Shown piece after piece: positions 25,490 to 33,631 of a stretch of DNA of 64,000 nt (position 1 is its first letter; each line of letters opens with the position of its first letter). The notes under the pieces were generated by a model. It worked only from the letters and a program-made list of their open reading frames with translations. It was not told where the DNA came from and searched no databases. Origin of the DNA: Flavobacteriaceae bacterium (GTDB lineage Bacteria > Bacteroidota > Bacteroidia > Flavobacteriales > Flavobacteriaceae). Made by a program: the position numbers and the translations under genes. The stretch covers positions 91,443-155,442 of the forward strand of contig WUAI01000002.1 in assembly GCA_009827225.1 (NCBI GenBank), given 5' to 3'.

Positions 25490-26056
25490 TTAACGCATTC
25501 GCCCGCCTCTTCCTCGTTGACCGAACTGCTGTCGTGGCATACCAGCGCGCTTCATTTGCTGTTTCATCATCTTGATCTGATCACCCAGCATATTCTGTTT
25601 ATCGAGCTTTTTAGCTTCTGACAAGAGTAACTCTGCTTCACGTTTTCTATTCTTGGTCATGGCGATCCCGGCTAGATTTAATTTAACCATGGCCATATCG
25701 GTGCTCATTGAAAGTCCGAGCTTTTCAGCTTTCTTAAAATATTTTTCAGCCTCATTCATATTGGTTTGTGAAACCATAAGACCATTCAGATAGTTGTAAT
25801 ATCCTTGTTGTTTGGTGACCAGGGAACTCTCGGGATTCTTTATCTTATCCAACCATTTTTTCGCTCCGGGAAAATCCTGTTTACGAAGGCGTAGAAAGGC
25901 AAGTAGGATCAATTCGTTTTTGAAGTAGAGGAAGATAAATATCAAAGACAGTAAAATGTACATAATACCGTTACCGATATTCCCTTCTGCAAACTGCCAG
26001 ACAGCGACACCAATTATGATTACTGCGAGTACTAATTTTATATTTTTATTGAACAT
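25490..26056 (-). CDS. Membrane-anchored TPR-like protein
   Basis: 188 residues from the ATG at 26056 (MFNKNIKLVLAVIIIGVAVWQFAEG). The frame is open 14 codons further upstream, but two membrane helices (KLVLAVIIIGVAVWQFA and MYILLSLIFIFLYF) then begin naturally at this start. The rest is helical with tetratricopeptide-like repeats (AKKWLDKIKN..., AEKYFKKAEKLGLSMSTDMAMVKLNLAGIAM, AELLLSEAKKLDKQN), ending in a Gly/Arg-rich tail (RQQFGQRGRGGRMR). Similar DUF2892/TPR proteins occur in flavobacteria. Function unknown. Divergent from rpmH. Confidence 0.78.
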   Translation of the reverse strand: MFNKNIKLVLAVIIIGVAVWQFAEGNIGNGIMYILLSLIFIFLYFKNELILLAFLRLRKQDFPGAKKWLDKIKNPESSLVTKQQGYYNYLNGLMVSQTNMNEAEKYFKKAEKLGLSMSTDMAMVKLNLAGIAMTKNRKREAELLLSEAKKLDKQNMLGDQIKMMKQQMKRAGMPRQQFGQRGRGGRMR

Positions 26057-26121
26057 GTATTCTATTATTAGACGGGCTGGCAAAGTTACTAAAAACAAAC
26101 CTAAATATTTTCACATTTCCG

Positions 26122-26152
26122 TTTGTCTAAGTAAAAAATGATTGTATATTTG
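26122..26152 (+). promoter_or_regulatory. Promoter of rpmH
   Basis: TTTG (26122-26125), a 19-base spacer, then TATATTTG (26145-26152): a full consensus Bacteroidota promoter, as expected for a ribosomal protein gene. The leader to the ATG at 26216 is about 57 bases. Confidence 0.7.
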
Positions 26153-26215
26153 CACCCGACTTTTAACAGGGGTCTATTGAATATAAATTTTTCAGAAGGT
26201 ATAATCTAATTTACA

Positions 26216-26374
26216 ATGAAAAGGACATTTCAGCCATCAAAGAGAAAAAGAAGAAACAAGCACGGTTTTAGAGAGCGTATGGCTACCGTAAACGGAAGAA
26301 AAGTATTGGCTTCGCGAAGAGCGAAAGGCCGAAAGAAATTGTCTGTGTCTTCTGAACCACGTCACAAGAAATAA
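26216..26374 (+). CDS. rpmH: 50S ribosomal protein L34
   Basis: A 52-residue, very basic protein translated directly from the sequence: it begins [20 protein letters not shown] and continues with [20 protein letters not shown], the unmistakable bL34 signature, with a short flavobacterial C-terminal extension ending EPRHKK. It has a strong promoter and its own terminator, so it is a single-gene transcript. In contrast to the usual bacterial arrangement, rnpA and dnaA are not adjacent. Confidence 0.97.
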   Translation: MKRTFQPSKRKRRNKHGFRERMATVNGRKVLASRRAKGRKKLSVSSEPRHKK

Positions 26375-26392
26375 TGTTGATAACTCATAAAT

Positions 26393-26429
26393 AAAAAGGT
26401 GTTGTTTTTGAAAGCAACACCTTTTTTTT
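26393..26429 (+). terminator. Terminator of rpmH
   Basis: GGTGTTG (26398-26404) pairs with CAACACC (26415-26421). The stem extends through TTTT/AAAG with one wobble and is followed by a run of eight T. Confidence 0.88.
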
Positions 26430-26475
26430 ATGCCCTAACGCACGTATTTTTAACGATCAAAAAAAATTCCTCAGA

Positions 26476-29328
26476 ATGCCTAAAAATCAAGACTTAAAAT
26501 CTGTTCTAATTATTGGATCAGGCCCCATTATTATTGGCCAGGCCTGCGAATTCGATTATTCCGGTTCTCAAGCGCTTCGTTCACTTCGAGAAGATGGAAT
26601 AGAGACCATCCTTATCAATTCGAACCCTGCCACAATCATGACCGATCCCTCCATGGCAGACCACGTTTACCTTTTACCATTGAACACAAAGTCGATCGTA
26701 AAAGTTTTAAAAGAACACCCGCAGATTGACGCAGTACTTCCAACGATGGGAGGGCAAACGGCATTGAACCTTGCTATCGAAGCTGATGAGAAAGGCATCT
26801 GGAAAGATTTTGACGTGAAATTGATCGGTGTGGACATCGATGCCATTAACATAACAGAGGATCGGGAGCAATTCCGTTCGTTGATGGGTAAGATAGGTGT
26901 CCCTATGGCCCCGCAGCTGACGGCAAATTCGTATTTAAAAGGAAAAGAGATCGCTCAGGAATTTGGATTTCCATTAGTGATTCGAGCATCGTATACTTTA
27001 GGTGGGGCAGGAGCTTCTATCGTTCATGATCCCAAGGATTTTGATGAATTATTGACCAGGGGGTTGGAGATATCACCTATTCACGAAGTGATGATCGACA
27101 AGGCCATGATGGGATGGAAAGAATATGAATTGGAATTACTTCGTGATAATAACGATAATGTTGTGATCATCTGTACCATCGAAAATATGGACCCGATGGG
27201 AATTCACACCGGGGACTCTATCACTGTGGCACCTGCCATGACGTTGAGTGATCGTACTTTTCAGCGAATGCGTGATATGGCTATTAAAATGATGCGCAGC
27301 ATCGGTGACTTTGCCGGAGGATGTAATGTTCAATTTGCGGTAAGCCCGGATGAAAAGGAAGATATTATTGCCATTGAAATTAACCCAAGGGTGTCTCGAT
27401 CTTCGGCACTGGCGTCCAAAGCAACCGGATACCCGATTGCAAAGATTGCTTCGAAGCTGGCCATCGGATACAACCTGGATGAATTAGGCAACCAGATCAC
27501 AAAATCTACGTCGGCTCTTTTCGAACCTACCCTGGATTATGTGATCGTAAAAATACCTCGATGGAACTTCGATAAATTCGAAGGATCCGACCGTACTCTT
27601 GGACTTCAAATGAAAGCGGTTGGAGAAGTGATGGGAATTGGGCGTTCCTTCCAGGAAGCCTTGCACAAAGCCACACAGTCACTGGAGATAAAACGTAACG
27701 GTCTGGGAGCTGATGGAAAGAGCTATACCAACTATGAGCAAATTCTCGAAAAGTTAGAAAATGCCAGTTGGGATCGTGTATTTGTAATTTACGATGCGAT
27801 TCAGTTGGGAATTCCATTAAGTCGAATCCACGAGATCACAAAAATCGACATGTGGTTCCTGAAACAATACGAGGAACTCTACATGCTGGAAAAGGAAATT
27901 TCCCAATATACGCTGGACACCTTACCCAGGGAATTGCTATTGGAAGCCAAGCAAAAAGGGTACGGAGATCGACAGATCGCCCACATGCTTAAATGTTTGG
28001 AAAGCCAGGTATATAAGAAAAGAGAAGAATTAAATATTCAACGGGTGTACAAACTCGTAGATACTTGTGCCGCAGAGTTCAAAGCAATGACACCCTATTA
28101 CTATTCTACGTTTGAAAATGTAATGGAAACTGCGGATGGAGAGGTATTTGTCGAAAATGACAGCGAAGTTACCGATAGGAAAAAAGTGATCGTTTTAGGA
28201 TCCGGCCCTAACCGAATTGGGCAAGGGATTGAATTCGATTACTGTTGTGTACACGGGGTATTAGCAGCTGCGGAATGCGACTACGAAACCATTATGATCA
28301 ATTGTAATCCTGAAACCGTTTCGACCGACTTTGACGTGGCGGATAAGCTCTACTTCGAACCGGTGTTCTGGGAACATATTTACGATATCATTCGTCACGA
28401 AAAGCCCGAGGGGGTAATCGTTCAGTTGGGTGGGCAAACAGCCTTAAAGCTGGCCGAAAAACTATCTCGTTACGGTATCAAGATCATGGGTACCAGTTTT
28501 GAGTCTTTAGACCTGGCAGAAGACCGTGGAAGTTTCTCCACACTGTTGAAGGAAAACAATATCCCATATCCTCGATTCGGTACCGCTGAAACTACGGATG
28601 AAGCCTTGGCACTTGCCGATGAGTTGGACTTCCCGTTGCTGATACGTCCGTCCTATGTTTTGGGAGGACAAGGAATGAAAATTGTGATCAACAAAAAGGA
28701 ACTGGAAGAGCACGTCGTAGATTTGCTTCGGAAAATTCCGAATAATAAATTGCTACTCGACCATTACCTCGATGGAGCCATAGAAGCTGAAGCCGATGCG
28801 ATTTGCGACGGCGAAAATATCTATATCATCGGAATCATGGAGCATATCGAACCTTGTGGGGTGCATTCGGGAGATTCGAATGCCACTTTGCCACCTTTTA
28901 ACCTGGGAGATCTCGTGCTTCAGCAGATAAAAGATCATACGAAGAAAATTGCCCTGGCGTTGAATACCGTCGGACTTATCAATATTCAGTTTGCAATAAA
29001 AGACGACCATGTGTATATCATCGAAGCAAATCCAAGAGCATCCAGAACGGTTCCATTTATAGCCAAAGCATACGGGGAACCCTATGTGAATTATGCGACC
29101 AAGGTTATGCTTGGAGACAAGAAATTATCCGATTTCGAGTTCGATCCTCAGTTGGAAGGGTATGCGATCAAGCAGCCTGTATTTAGTTTCAACAAATTCC
29201 CGAATGTAAACAAGAAATTAGGACCGGAGATGAAAAGTACGGGAGAAAGCATCCTATTCATCGATAGTTTGAAGGATGACGAATTCTATGAACTATATTC
29301 ACGAAGAAAGATGTATCTAAGTAAGTAA
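26476..29328 (+). CDS. carB: Carbamoyl-phosphate synthase large subunit, lacking the MGS regulatory domain
   Basis: A 950-residue ATP-grasp enzyme making carbamoyl phosphate for pyrimidines and arginine. Two homologous halves are visible: the first starts VLIIGSGPIIIGQACEFDYSG and carries GGQTALNLA and AIEINPRVSRSSALASKATGYPIAK; the second starts VIVLGSGPNRIGQGIEFDYC and carries IIEANPRASRTVPFIAK. The E. coli protein has about 1073 residues; this one stops soon after GPEMKSTGESILFIDSLKDDEFYELYSRRKMYLSK, so the C-terminal MGS-like domain that binds UMP, IMP and ornithine is missing. carA is not adjacent. Single-gene transcript with a strong terminator. Confidence 0.96.
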   Translation: MPKNQDLKSVLIIGSGPIIIGQACEFDYSGSQALRSLREDGIETILINSNPATIMTDPSMADHVYLLPLNTKSIVKVLKEHPQIDAVLPTMGGQTALNLAIEADEKGIWKDFDVKLIGVDIDAINITEDREQFRSLMGKIGVPMAPQLTANSYLKGKEIAQEFGFPLVIRASYTLGGAGASIVHDPKDFDELLTRGLEISPIHEVMIDKAMMGWKEYELELLRDNNDNVVIICTIENMDPMGIHTGDSITVAPAMTLSDRTFQRMRDMAIKMMRSIGDFAGGCNVQFAVSPDEKEDIIAIEINPRVSRSSALASKATGYPIAKIASKLAIGYNLDELGNQITKSTSALFEPTLDYVIVKIPRWNFDKFEGSDRTLGLQMKAVGEVMGIGRSFQEALHKATQSLEIKRNGLGADGKSYTNYEQILEKLENASWDRVFVIYDAIQLGIPLSRIHEITKIDMWFLKQYEELYMLEKEISQYTLDTLPRELLLEAKQKGYGDRQIAHMLKCLESQVYKKREELNIQRVYKLVDTCAAEFKAMTPYYYSTFENVMETADGEVFVENDSEVTDRKKVIVLGSGPNRIGQGIEFDYCCVHGVLAAAECDYETIMINCNPETVSTDFDVADKLYFEPVFWEHIYDIIRHEKPEGVIVQLGGQTALKLAEKLSRYGIKIMGTSFESLDLAEDRGSFSTLLKENNIPYPRFGTAETTDEALALADELDFPLLIRPSYVLGGQGMKIVINKKELEEHVVDLLRKIPNNKLLLDHYLDGAIEAEADAICDGENIYIIGIMEHIEPCGVHSGDSNATLPPFNLGDLVLQQIKDHTKKIALALNTVGLINIQFAIKDDHVYIIEANPRASRTVPFIAKAYGEPYVNYATKVMLGDKKLSDFEFDPQLEGYAIKQPVFSFNKFPNVNKKLGPEMKSTGESILFIDSLKDDEFYELYSRRKMYLSK

Positions 29329-29355
29329 GCTACAGAATAACAAATAGTTAGTTAA

Positions 29356-29389
29356 GAATCTCCGGTAAAATACCGGAGATTTTTTTTTC
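29356..29389 (+). terminator. Terminator of carB
   Basis: A perfect 10-bp stem ATCTCCGGTA (29358-29367)/TACCGGAGAT (29371-29380) with an AAA loop, followed by eight further T. Confidence 0.9.
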
Positions 29390-29474
29390 ACCATAGGTAG
29401 GGGAAATTAGATTTCAGTTGTTACATTATTGAGGCTTAGTTTCAACGAGGCTAAAAATCTGACCAAGAATTGCT

Positions 29475-29843
29475 ATGAAAAAGAAATTACTCTTGCTCAC
29501 CGTGCTAGGCAGTTTGTTGCTTAGTTGTACAGCCAATACTTACGATGACATCGTGGAACCAGAGGTCGCAGAAGAACCAGAGCTGGTTACTTTCCAGGAT
29601 GTCAGATTCATTTTTGAGAACAATTGTCAGAATTGCCACTCAAATCCCCCCCAAAATAACGCGCCTATGTCATTGGTGACCTTCGATGATGTAGTCGACG
29701 CAGTAGAAAACAGAGGTTTATTGGATCGAATTAGCCGGCAGGAAGGTGCTCCTGGTCTTATGCCCAGGGGCGGACCAAGATTGCCTCAGGCAACCATTGA
29801 TTTAGTCGTTCAATGGCAACAGGACGGATTATTGGAAGAATAA
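29475..29843 (+). CDS. Mono-haem c-type cytochrome-like lipoprotein
   Basis: A 122-residue predicted lipoprotein (MKKKLLLLTVLGSLLLSC, lipobox cysteine 18). The haem-binding motif C51-Q-N-C54-H55 lies in FIFENNCQNCHSNP, and a candidate distal Met ligand M96 is in APGLMPRGG. This is the pattern of small Bacteroidota cytochrome-c-like domains that transfer electrons in the periplasm or at the outer membrane. It is the first gene of a tightly packed operon (its stop overlaps the next ATG as TAATG) with YceI, OB-fold and DUF5777 proteins. The electron donor and acceptor are unknown. Confidence 0.83.
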   Translation: MKKKLLLLTVLGSLLLSCTANTYDDIVEPEVAEEPELVTFQDVRFIFENNCQNCHSNPPQNNAPMSLVTFDDVVDAVENRGLLDRISRQEGAPGLMPRGGPRLPQATIDLVVQWQQDGLLEE

Positions 29844-30397
29844 TGAAAAAGATCATTTACATATTCACCTTTTTGATTCTGACTTTTAGTAGTTATGGAC
29901 AAGAAAAGTATAGTACCAAAACAGGTTCTATTACTTTCGAAGCGTCCGTGCCTTCCTTTGAAGAGGTAAAGGCCGTTCATTCTAACGTTGGGTCCATACT
30001 CAAATCTTCCACAGGAGAGTTCGCTGCGCTGGCACTGGTCAAGGGATTTCGGTTTAAATTGGCGTTAATGGAAGAACATTTCAACGAAAACTATATGGAC
30101 TCCAGCGAGTTCCCTAAAGCGGTTGTAAAAGGTGTACTTCAGGATTTTGATATTTCTGAAGTAGAAGAACAAGGAAAAGATTATTTACTGAAAGGCTCCA
30201 TTACCATTCATGGTGTGACTCGCTCTTTGGAGGAAATTGTGACGGTGTCTTCAAACGCAGATGGATTAAATGTAAGCTCTGAGTTTGTACTAAATCCTGA
30301 GGATTTCAATATAGATATACCCAAGATTGTAGCTAATAAGATCGCCGACGAGGTTAATATTACGGCGGTATTTACACTATCAAAAAGTGATTTATGA
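29843..30397 (+). CDS. YceI family secreted protein
   Basis: 184 residues from the ATG at 29843; an in-frame upstream ATG at 29813 lies inside the previous gene and would spoil the signal peptide MKKIIYIFTFLILTFSSYGQ. The mature part is a YceI-type lipocalin-like barrel: KYSTKTGSITFEASVPSFEEVKAVHSNVGSIL, then MDSSEFPKAVVKGVL and LKGSITIHGVTRSLEE, the conserved block. Family members bind isoprenoid or quinone-like lipids in the periplasm. Being sandwiched between a cytochrome-like lipoprotein and redox or surface genes supports a quinone- or lipid-related role (inference). Confidence 0.87.
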   Translation: MKKIIYIFTFLILTFSSYGQEKYSTKTGSITFEASVPSFEEVKAVHSNVGSILKSSTGEFAALALVKGFRFKLALMEEHFNENYMDSSEFPKAVVKGVLQDFDISEVEEQGKDYLLKGSITIHGVTRSLEEIVTVSSNADGLNVSSEFVLNPEDFNIDIPKIVANKIADEVNITAVFTLSKSDL

Positions 30398-30777
30398 AAA
30401 AGAAAATAGTTTTATTGATAGTGACTTTGGGACTTGTAGGAGGTGCTTATTTCTTATATAAGTACCTCTACAAGGACCATCGGGAAATTAGCAATGAAGA
30501 GGCAGCGGTTGAGCTGGCCGCCGCTGATTTAAAACAAATGTTCGTTGATAATGATGCTCAGGAAATTCTGAACAAAACGGTGATCGTTAATGGTACGATA
30601 ACCGGAATTGAAGGGCAGACCATCACATTGGACGAAGCTGTTCAAAGTGCGCTTTTAATAACGGAAAATGCAGGGAATGAAGGAGATATAGTGGCAGTGA
30701 AGGGAAGATGTATCGGATATGATGACCTGTTCGAAATAGTAAAACTTGACCAATCAACTATTATTCCAACGAAATGA
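30394..30777 (+). CDS. OB-fold (tRNA_anti-like) membrane-anchored protein
   Basis: A 127-residue protein with an N-terminal membrane anchor (MKKKIVLLIVTLGLVGGAYFLYKYLY) and a C-terminal OB-fold-like domain of the tRNA_anti-like type: ELAAADLKQMFVDNDAQEILNKTVIVNGTITGIEGQTITLD...GDIVAVKGRCIGYDDLFEIVKLDQSTI. It overlaps both neighbours by 4 bases (ATGA), indicating translational coupling with YceI and DUF5777. Despite the family name, an envelope location makes nucleic-acid binding unlikely. Function unknown. Confidence 0.75.
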   Translation: MKKKIVLLIVTLGLVGGAYFLYKYLYKDHREISNEEAAVELAAADLKQMFVDNDAQEILNKTVIVNGTITGIEGQTITLDEAVQSALLITENAGNEGDIVAVKGRCIGYDDLFEIVKLDQSTIIPTK

Positions 30778-31658
30778 AAAAGATAATTTTCCTGCTATTT
30801 CTTTTGCCAGCGCTCTTATGGTCTCAGGACGATCTATTGAGTGAATTGGAAAGTTCCGCAGAAATAGATAATACTGTCAATGCCGCTTTTAAAGGTTTGA
30901 AAGTGGTGAACTTTGAATCTACGAAGCTAGCTCACCAAAAGGAATTGTATCTGGTGGTTTCGCATCGATTCGGAACAGTGAAAAACGGGATTGACGATTT
31001 TTTCGGCCTGGACAATGCAGTTACTCAGATCAAATTTATATATGGGGTCAATGAGTGGCTAAATTTGGGAGTAGCGAGGAGTTCATTGATGAAAAAATAT
31101 GGCGTACATGCCAAATATAGACTGATTAGACAAACTGAAGGGGGCTTTCCCTTCACTTTAGTGGGATACCATTTAGCTACGGTTAATACAGCACTGGATG
31201 AAGATTTGTTTGCAAAATTGGAATTCGGTGATAGGCTTACCTATACGACCCAAGTGCTCCTATCTCGGAAAATTTCAGATAATTTTTCAGTGCTGTTGGC
31301 TCCCACTTACATTCACGAAAATCTGGCTACACGAAGTACTGTAGTGTCGGAATCGGAGACCGTGTCAGTCTTCGATGAGGAGAACGACCAATTTGCTGTT
31401 GGAGTAGGAGGAAGGTACAAATTGGCTAAACGATGGAGTGTCAATGTTGACTATGGTATACATCTAAATAGAAATAATAATTCTAACTTTAGGAATCCCT
31501 TGTCCATAGGAGTAGACCTTGAAACCGGAGGGCATGTATTTCAGATGCATTTCACCAATGCCCAGGGAATGTTTGAAGAGGCCTTTTTGGTGCAGGCACA
31601 AGGAGATTGGGGAGACGGCGATTTTTTCTTCGGATTTAATCTGAGTAGAGTATTTTAA
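30774..31658 (+). CDS. DUF5777 outer-membrane beta-barrel protein
   Basis: A 294-residue exported protein (signal MKKIIFLLFLLPALLWSQ) predicted as an outer-membrane barrel from alternating hydrophobic strands and a terminal phenylalanine (FFFGFNLSRVF). DUF5777 landmarks: AAFKGLKVVNFESTKLAHQKELYLVVSHRFGTVKNGIDDFFGLDNAVTQIKFIYGVNEWLNLGVARS. It is the last of four overlapping genes. The family's function is unknown; repeated linkage with cytochrome-like and YceI proteins suggests a channel or scaffold for a surface redox system (inference). Confidence 0.82.
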   Translation: MKKIIFLLFLLPALLWSQDDLLSELESSAEIDNTVNAAFKGLKVVNFESTKLAHQKELYLVVSHRFGTVKNGIDDFFGLDNAVTQIKFIYGVNEWLNLGVARSSLMKKYGVHAKYRLIRQTEGGFPFTLVGYHLATVNTALDEDLFAKLEFGDRLTYTTQVLLSRKISDNFSVLLAPTYIHENLATRSTVVSESETVSVFDEENDQFAVGVGGRYKLAKRWSVNVDYGIHLNRNNNSNFRNPLSIGVDLETGGHVFQMHFTNAQGMFEEAFLVQAQGDWGDGDFFFGFNLSRVF

Positions 31659-31689
31659 AAAGCATAAATCACACATAAAACTAGAACTC

Positions 31690-32274
31690 ATGAAAAAAAT
31701 TACACTTTTACTTGCGATGTTAGCCCTGGCGATTCAGGTTGAAGCGCAGCAAACATTCGATCTTGACTGGGCCATTGGTATCAATGGTGCTGCAGCGAGC
31801 GTGACCATTGAAACCGGAGATACCGTTAGATGGACATGGGCCGACGGAGCACCACATACTGTAACGAATATAGCGGGTAGTAGCGAGGAAACTTTTGATA
31901 GCGGGACCCTGCAGGGAGAAGGAACGCAGTTTTCTTTTACCTTCAGTGTAGCCGGAACGAATGACTATCGTTGCGAAGTACACCCAGGATCTATGTTCGG
32001 AACCATCACTGTAAATGAAGTTTTATCCGTTGAGGATAAGTTCGTGCAAAATATTAGCTGGTTTCCAAATCCAGTTCAGGATGAGTTGACCATTACCTCA
32101 TTGTTCAAGCTGGATTCGTATCAGATTACGGATGTATTAGGAAAGACCGTAGAAAGTGGAAACCAAAATACCAATGTTCTCAATGTAAACATGGTGGAAT
32201 ACGCGAAGGGAATTTATTTTGTATCTCTTGCAAGTGGCGATTTGAAAACCACAGTTCAAATTATTAAAAATTAG
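31690..32274 (+). CDS. Secreted cupredoxin (plastocyanin-like) with T9SS sorting domain
   Basis: 194 residues: signal peptide (MKKITLLLAMLALAIQVEAQ), then a small blue-copper domain (about 21-110) and a type A T9SS domain (WFPNPVQDELTITS... to KTTVQIIKN). All four type-1 copper ligands are visible: H56 (GAPHTV), C95, H98 and M102 (YRCEVHPGSM). Cupredoxins shuttle single electrons. The T9SS domain places this one outside the outer membrane, downstream of the cytochrome/YceI/DUF5777 operon (31-base gap), so it is a candidate extracellular electron carrier. Confidence 0.88.
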   Translation: MKKITLLLAMLALAIQVEAQQTFDLDWAIGINGAAASVTIETGDTVRWTWADGAPHTVTNIAGSSEETFDSGTLQGEGTQFSFTFSVAGTNDYRCEVHPGSMFGTITVNEVLSVEDKFVQNISWFPNPVQDELTITSLFKLDSYQITDVLGKTVESGNQNTNVLNVNMVEYAKGIYFVSLASGDLKTTVQIIKN

Positions 32275-32300
32275 TTTTCTTTTTAAGTTAAGTTAGTGAA

Positions 32301-32334
32301 GCCATGCCCTCATGAAAATGAGGGGTGGCTTGTT
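32301..32334 (+). terminator. Probable terminator after the cupredoxin gene
   Basis: GCCATGCCCTCAT (32301-32313) pairs with ATGAGGGGTGGC (32318-32329) around a short loop, followed by a weak T-rich TTGTTT. Strong stem but poor U-tract. Confidence 0.55.
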
Positions 32335-32352
32335 TAAAAATCAAAAAAATCT

Positions 32353-33201
32353 ATGAAAAAGACATTTACTTTAGTTGCAACTTTCTTATTTACTCTGGGT
32401 ATAACCGCTCAAATCACACCCGGATTTACCAACGACTTTGAGGATTTTACTACTCAAGGTTGGTCGAATGGTGCAGGTTCACCTAATCCTCCTACCAATA
32501 TCACAACTGGGGGACCTGATGGTGTGGACGACAATTTCCTCGAAAAACAAAGTGCCGGAGGTGCCGGAGCAGGAAGTAAAATGATCGTTTTTAACACTGA
32601 TGCCGGTTGGTTGGGAGATTATTTTGCTGCTGGTATTGGACTTATCACGTTCAACGCCAAGAATCCGTCGAATGAGGACCTTACAGTTCGTTTTGCAATG
32701 CAGGGTGCAGGAGATAATACGCAAATTTCTACTACTGAAGGCGTTTTAGTACCTGCTCAAAGTGATTGGGAGCTATATGAGTTGGCAGTGGAAGAGATCG
32801 ACTTCACGATTGTTGGAGGCGCCAGTACCGTGAGTGATGTACTAGCCGACGTGAACCAGGTACGCATCCTTCATAATACCGTTCCTGCATGGATCGGAGG
32901 AACTATTGAAGCCACTCTTCATTTGGATAATATAACGGCTGATCCTATTTTGAGCATCACCGACAATAAGTTATCCGGTATTTCACTATTCCCTAATCCG
33001 GCAAGTTCCATGATTAATTTTTCTGCGGAAACCGGAATCGATTCTTATCGAATTTATAACGTCCTTGGAGCACAGGTTATGGCGGGTTCTGTTAATTCTC
33101 AGAGATCCTCTGTGGACATTAGTGAATTGAGCGAGGGGATGTATCTTATTGAATTTACTTCCGAAGGAGAAAAGGCGGTTAAAAAGTTTTTGAAGCAATA
33201 A
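32353..33201 (+). CDS. Secreted T9SS cargo protein with jelly-roll-like domain
   Basis: 282 residues with a signal peptide (MKKTFTLVATFLFTLGITAQ) and a single all-beta domain of about 180 residues (ITPGFTNDFEDFTTQGWSNG..., MIVFNTDAGWLGDYFAAGIGLITFNAKN, WELYELAVEE, ATLHLDNI) resembling secreted carbohydrate-binding or anchor-type jelly rolls. A type A T9SS domain follows (LFPNPASSMINFSAETG... to KKFLKQ). No catalytic residues are recognised. It follows the cupredoxin gene after a terminator-like hairpin, so co-expression is uncertain. Confidence 0.82.
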   Translation: MKKTFTLVATFLFTLGITAQITPGFTNDFEDFTTQGWSNGAGSPNPPTNITTGGPDGVDDNFLEKQSAGGAGAGSKMIVFNTDAGWLGDYFAAGIGLITFNAKNPSNEDLTVRFAMQGAGDNTQISTTEGVLVPAQSDWELYELAVEEIDFTIVGGASTVSDVLADVNQVRILHNTVPAWIGGTIEATLHLDNITADPILSITDNKLSGISLFPNPASSMINFSAETGIDSYRIYNVLGAQVMAGSVNSQRSSVDISELSEGMYLIEFTSEGEKAVKKFLKQ

Positions 33202-33230
33202 ATAAGAATGGTTATTTATTGTCTATCGAG

Positions 33231-33264
33231 GCCGGCGCTGTAATTGCACAGTGCCGGTTTTTTT
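33231..33264. terminator. Terminator between T9SS gene and convergent VOC gene
   Basis: A 10-bp stem CCGGCGCTGT (33232-33241)/ACAGTGCCGG (33248-33257) with one G-T pair and a 6-base loop, followed by seven T on the plus strand. It overlaps the stop codon of the minus-strand VOC gene by two bases. Confidence 0.85.
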
Positions 33265-33631
33265 ATGAAAGTACTTCTACAAAGAAGATTGCATTCTTGT
33301 TTAAATCGTACAATCCGAATTCATGGGTATTCCAGGGTGTGTTCTTGAGTAGTCTACTTTCATCCACCGATCCTCTTCCCAATAGCTCCTGAAACAGTGG
33401 TTCTACCTTGTCAACGAAGACTTTTATCACGGAGCCACCGTTTAACGGATCGGCTTCTGTGCCGGCATGCCATTGCAAATGAATGTAAATGCCGTCTCTG
33501 GAAACTCCGGCATACATGTCATCAGAGAAATTTTCGATGAATCCCAAATTATCCCTGAACCAGGAAACATCTCTCTTAATATCTGCGGAAGGGATTACAG
33601 GGACCACCCCTAGAATATTAGTCTTCTCCAT
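33263..33631 (-). CDS. VOC-fold (glyoxalase/bleomycin-resistance type) protein
   Basis: 122 residues forming a paired beta-alpha-beta-beta-beta VOC fold: VVPVIPSADIKRDVSWFRDNLGF, GVSRDGIYIHLQWHAG, VIKVFVDKVEPLFQELLGRG and EFGLYDLNKNAIFFVEVL. The sequence looks like bleomycin-binding-type relatives, with no clear set of four metal ligands. It overlaps the 3' end of rmuC by 14 bases and is the last gene of the minus-strand run. The ligand is unknown. Confidence 0.82.
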   Translation of the reverse strand: MEKTNILGVVPVIPSADIKRDVSWFRDNLGFIENFSDDMYAGVSRDGIYIHLQWHAGTEADPLNGGSVIKVFVDKVEPLFQELLGRGSVDESRLLKNTPWNTHEFGLYDLNKNAIFFVEVLS

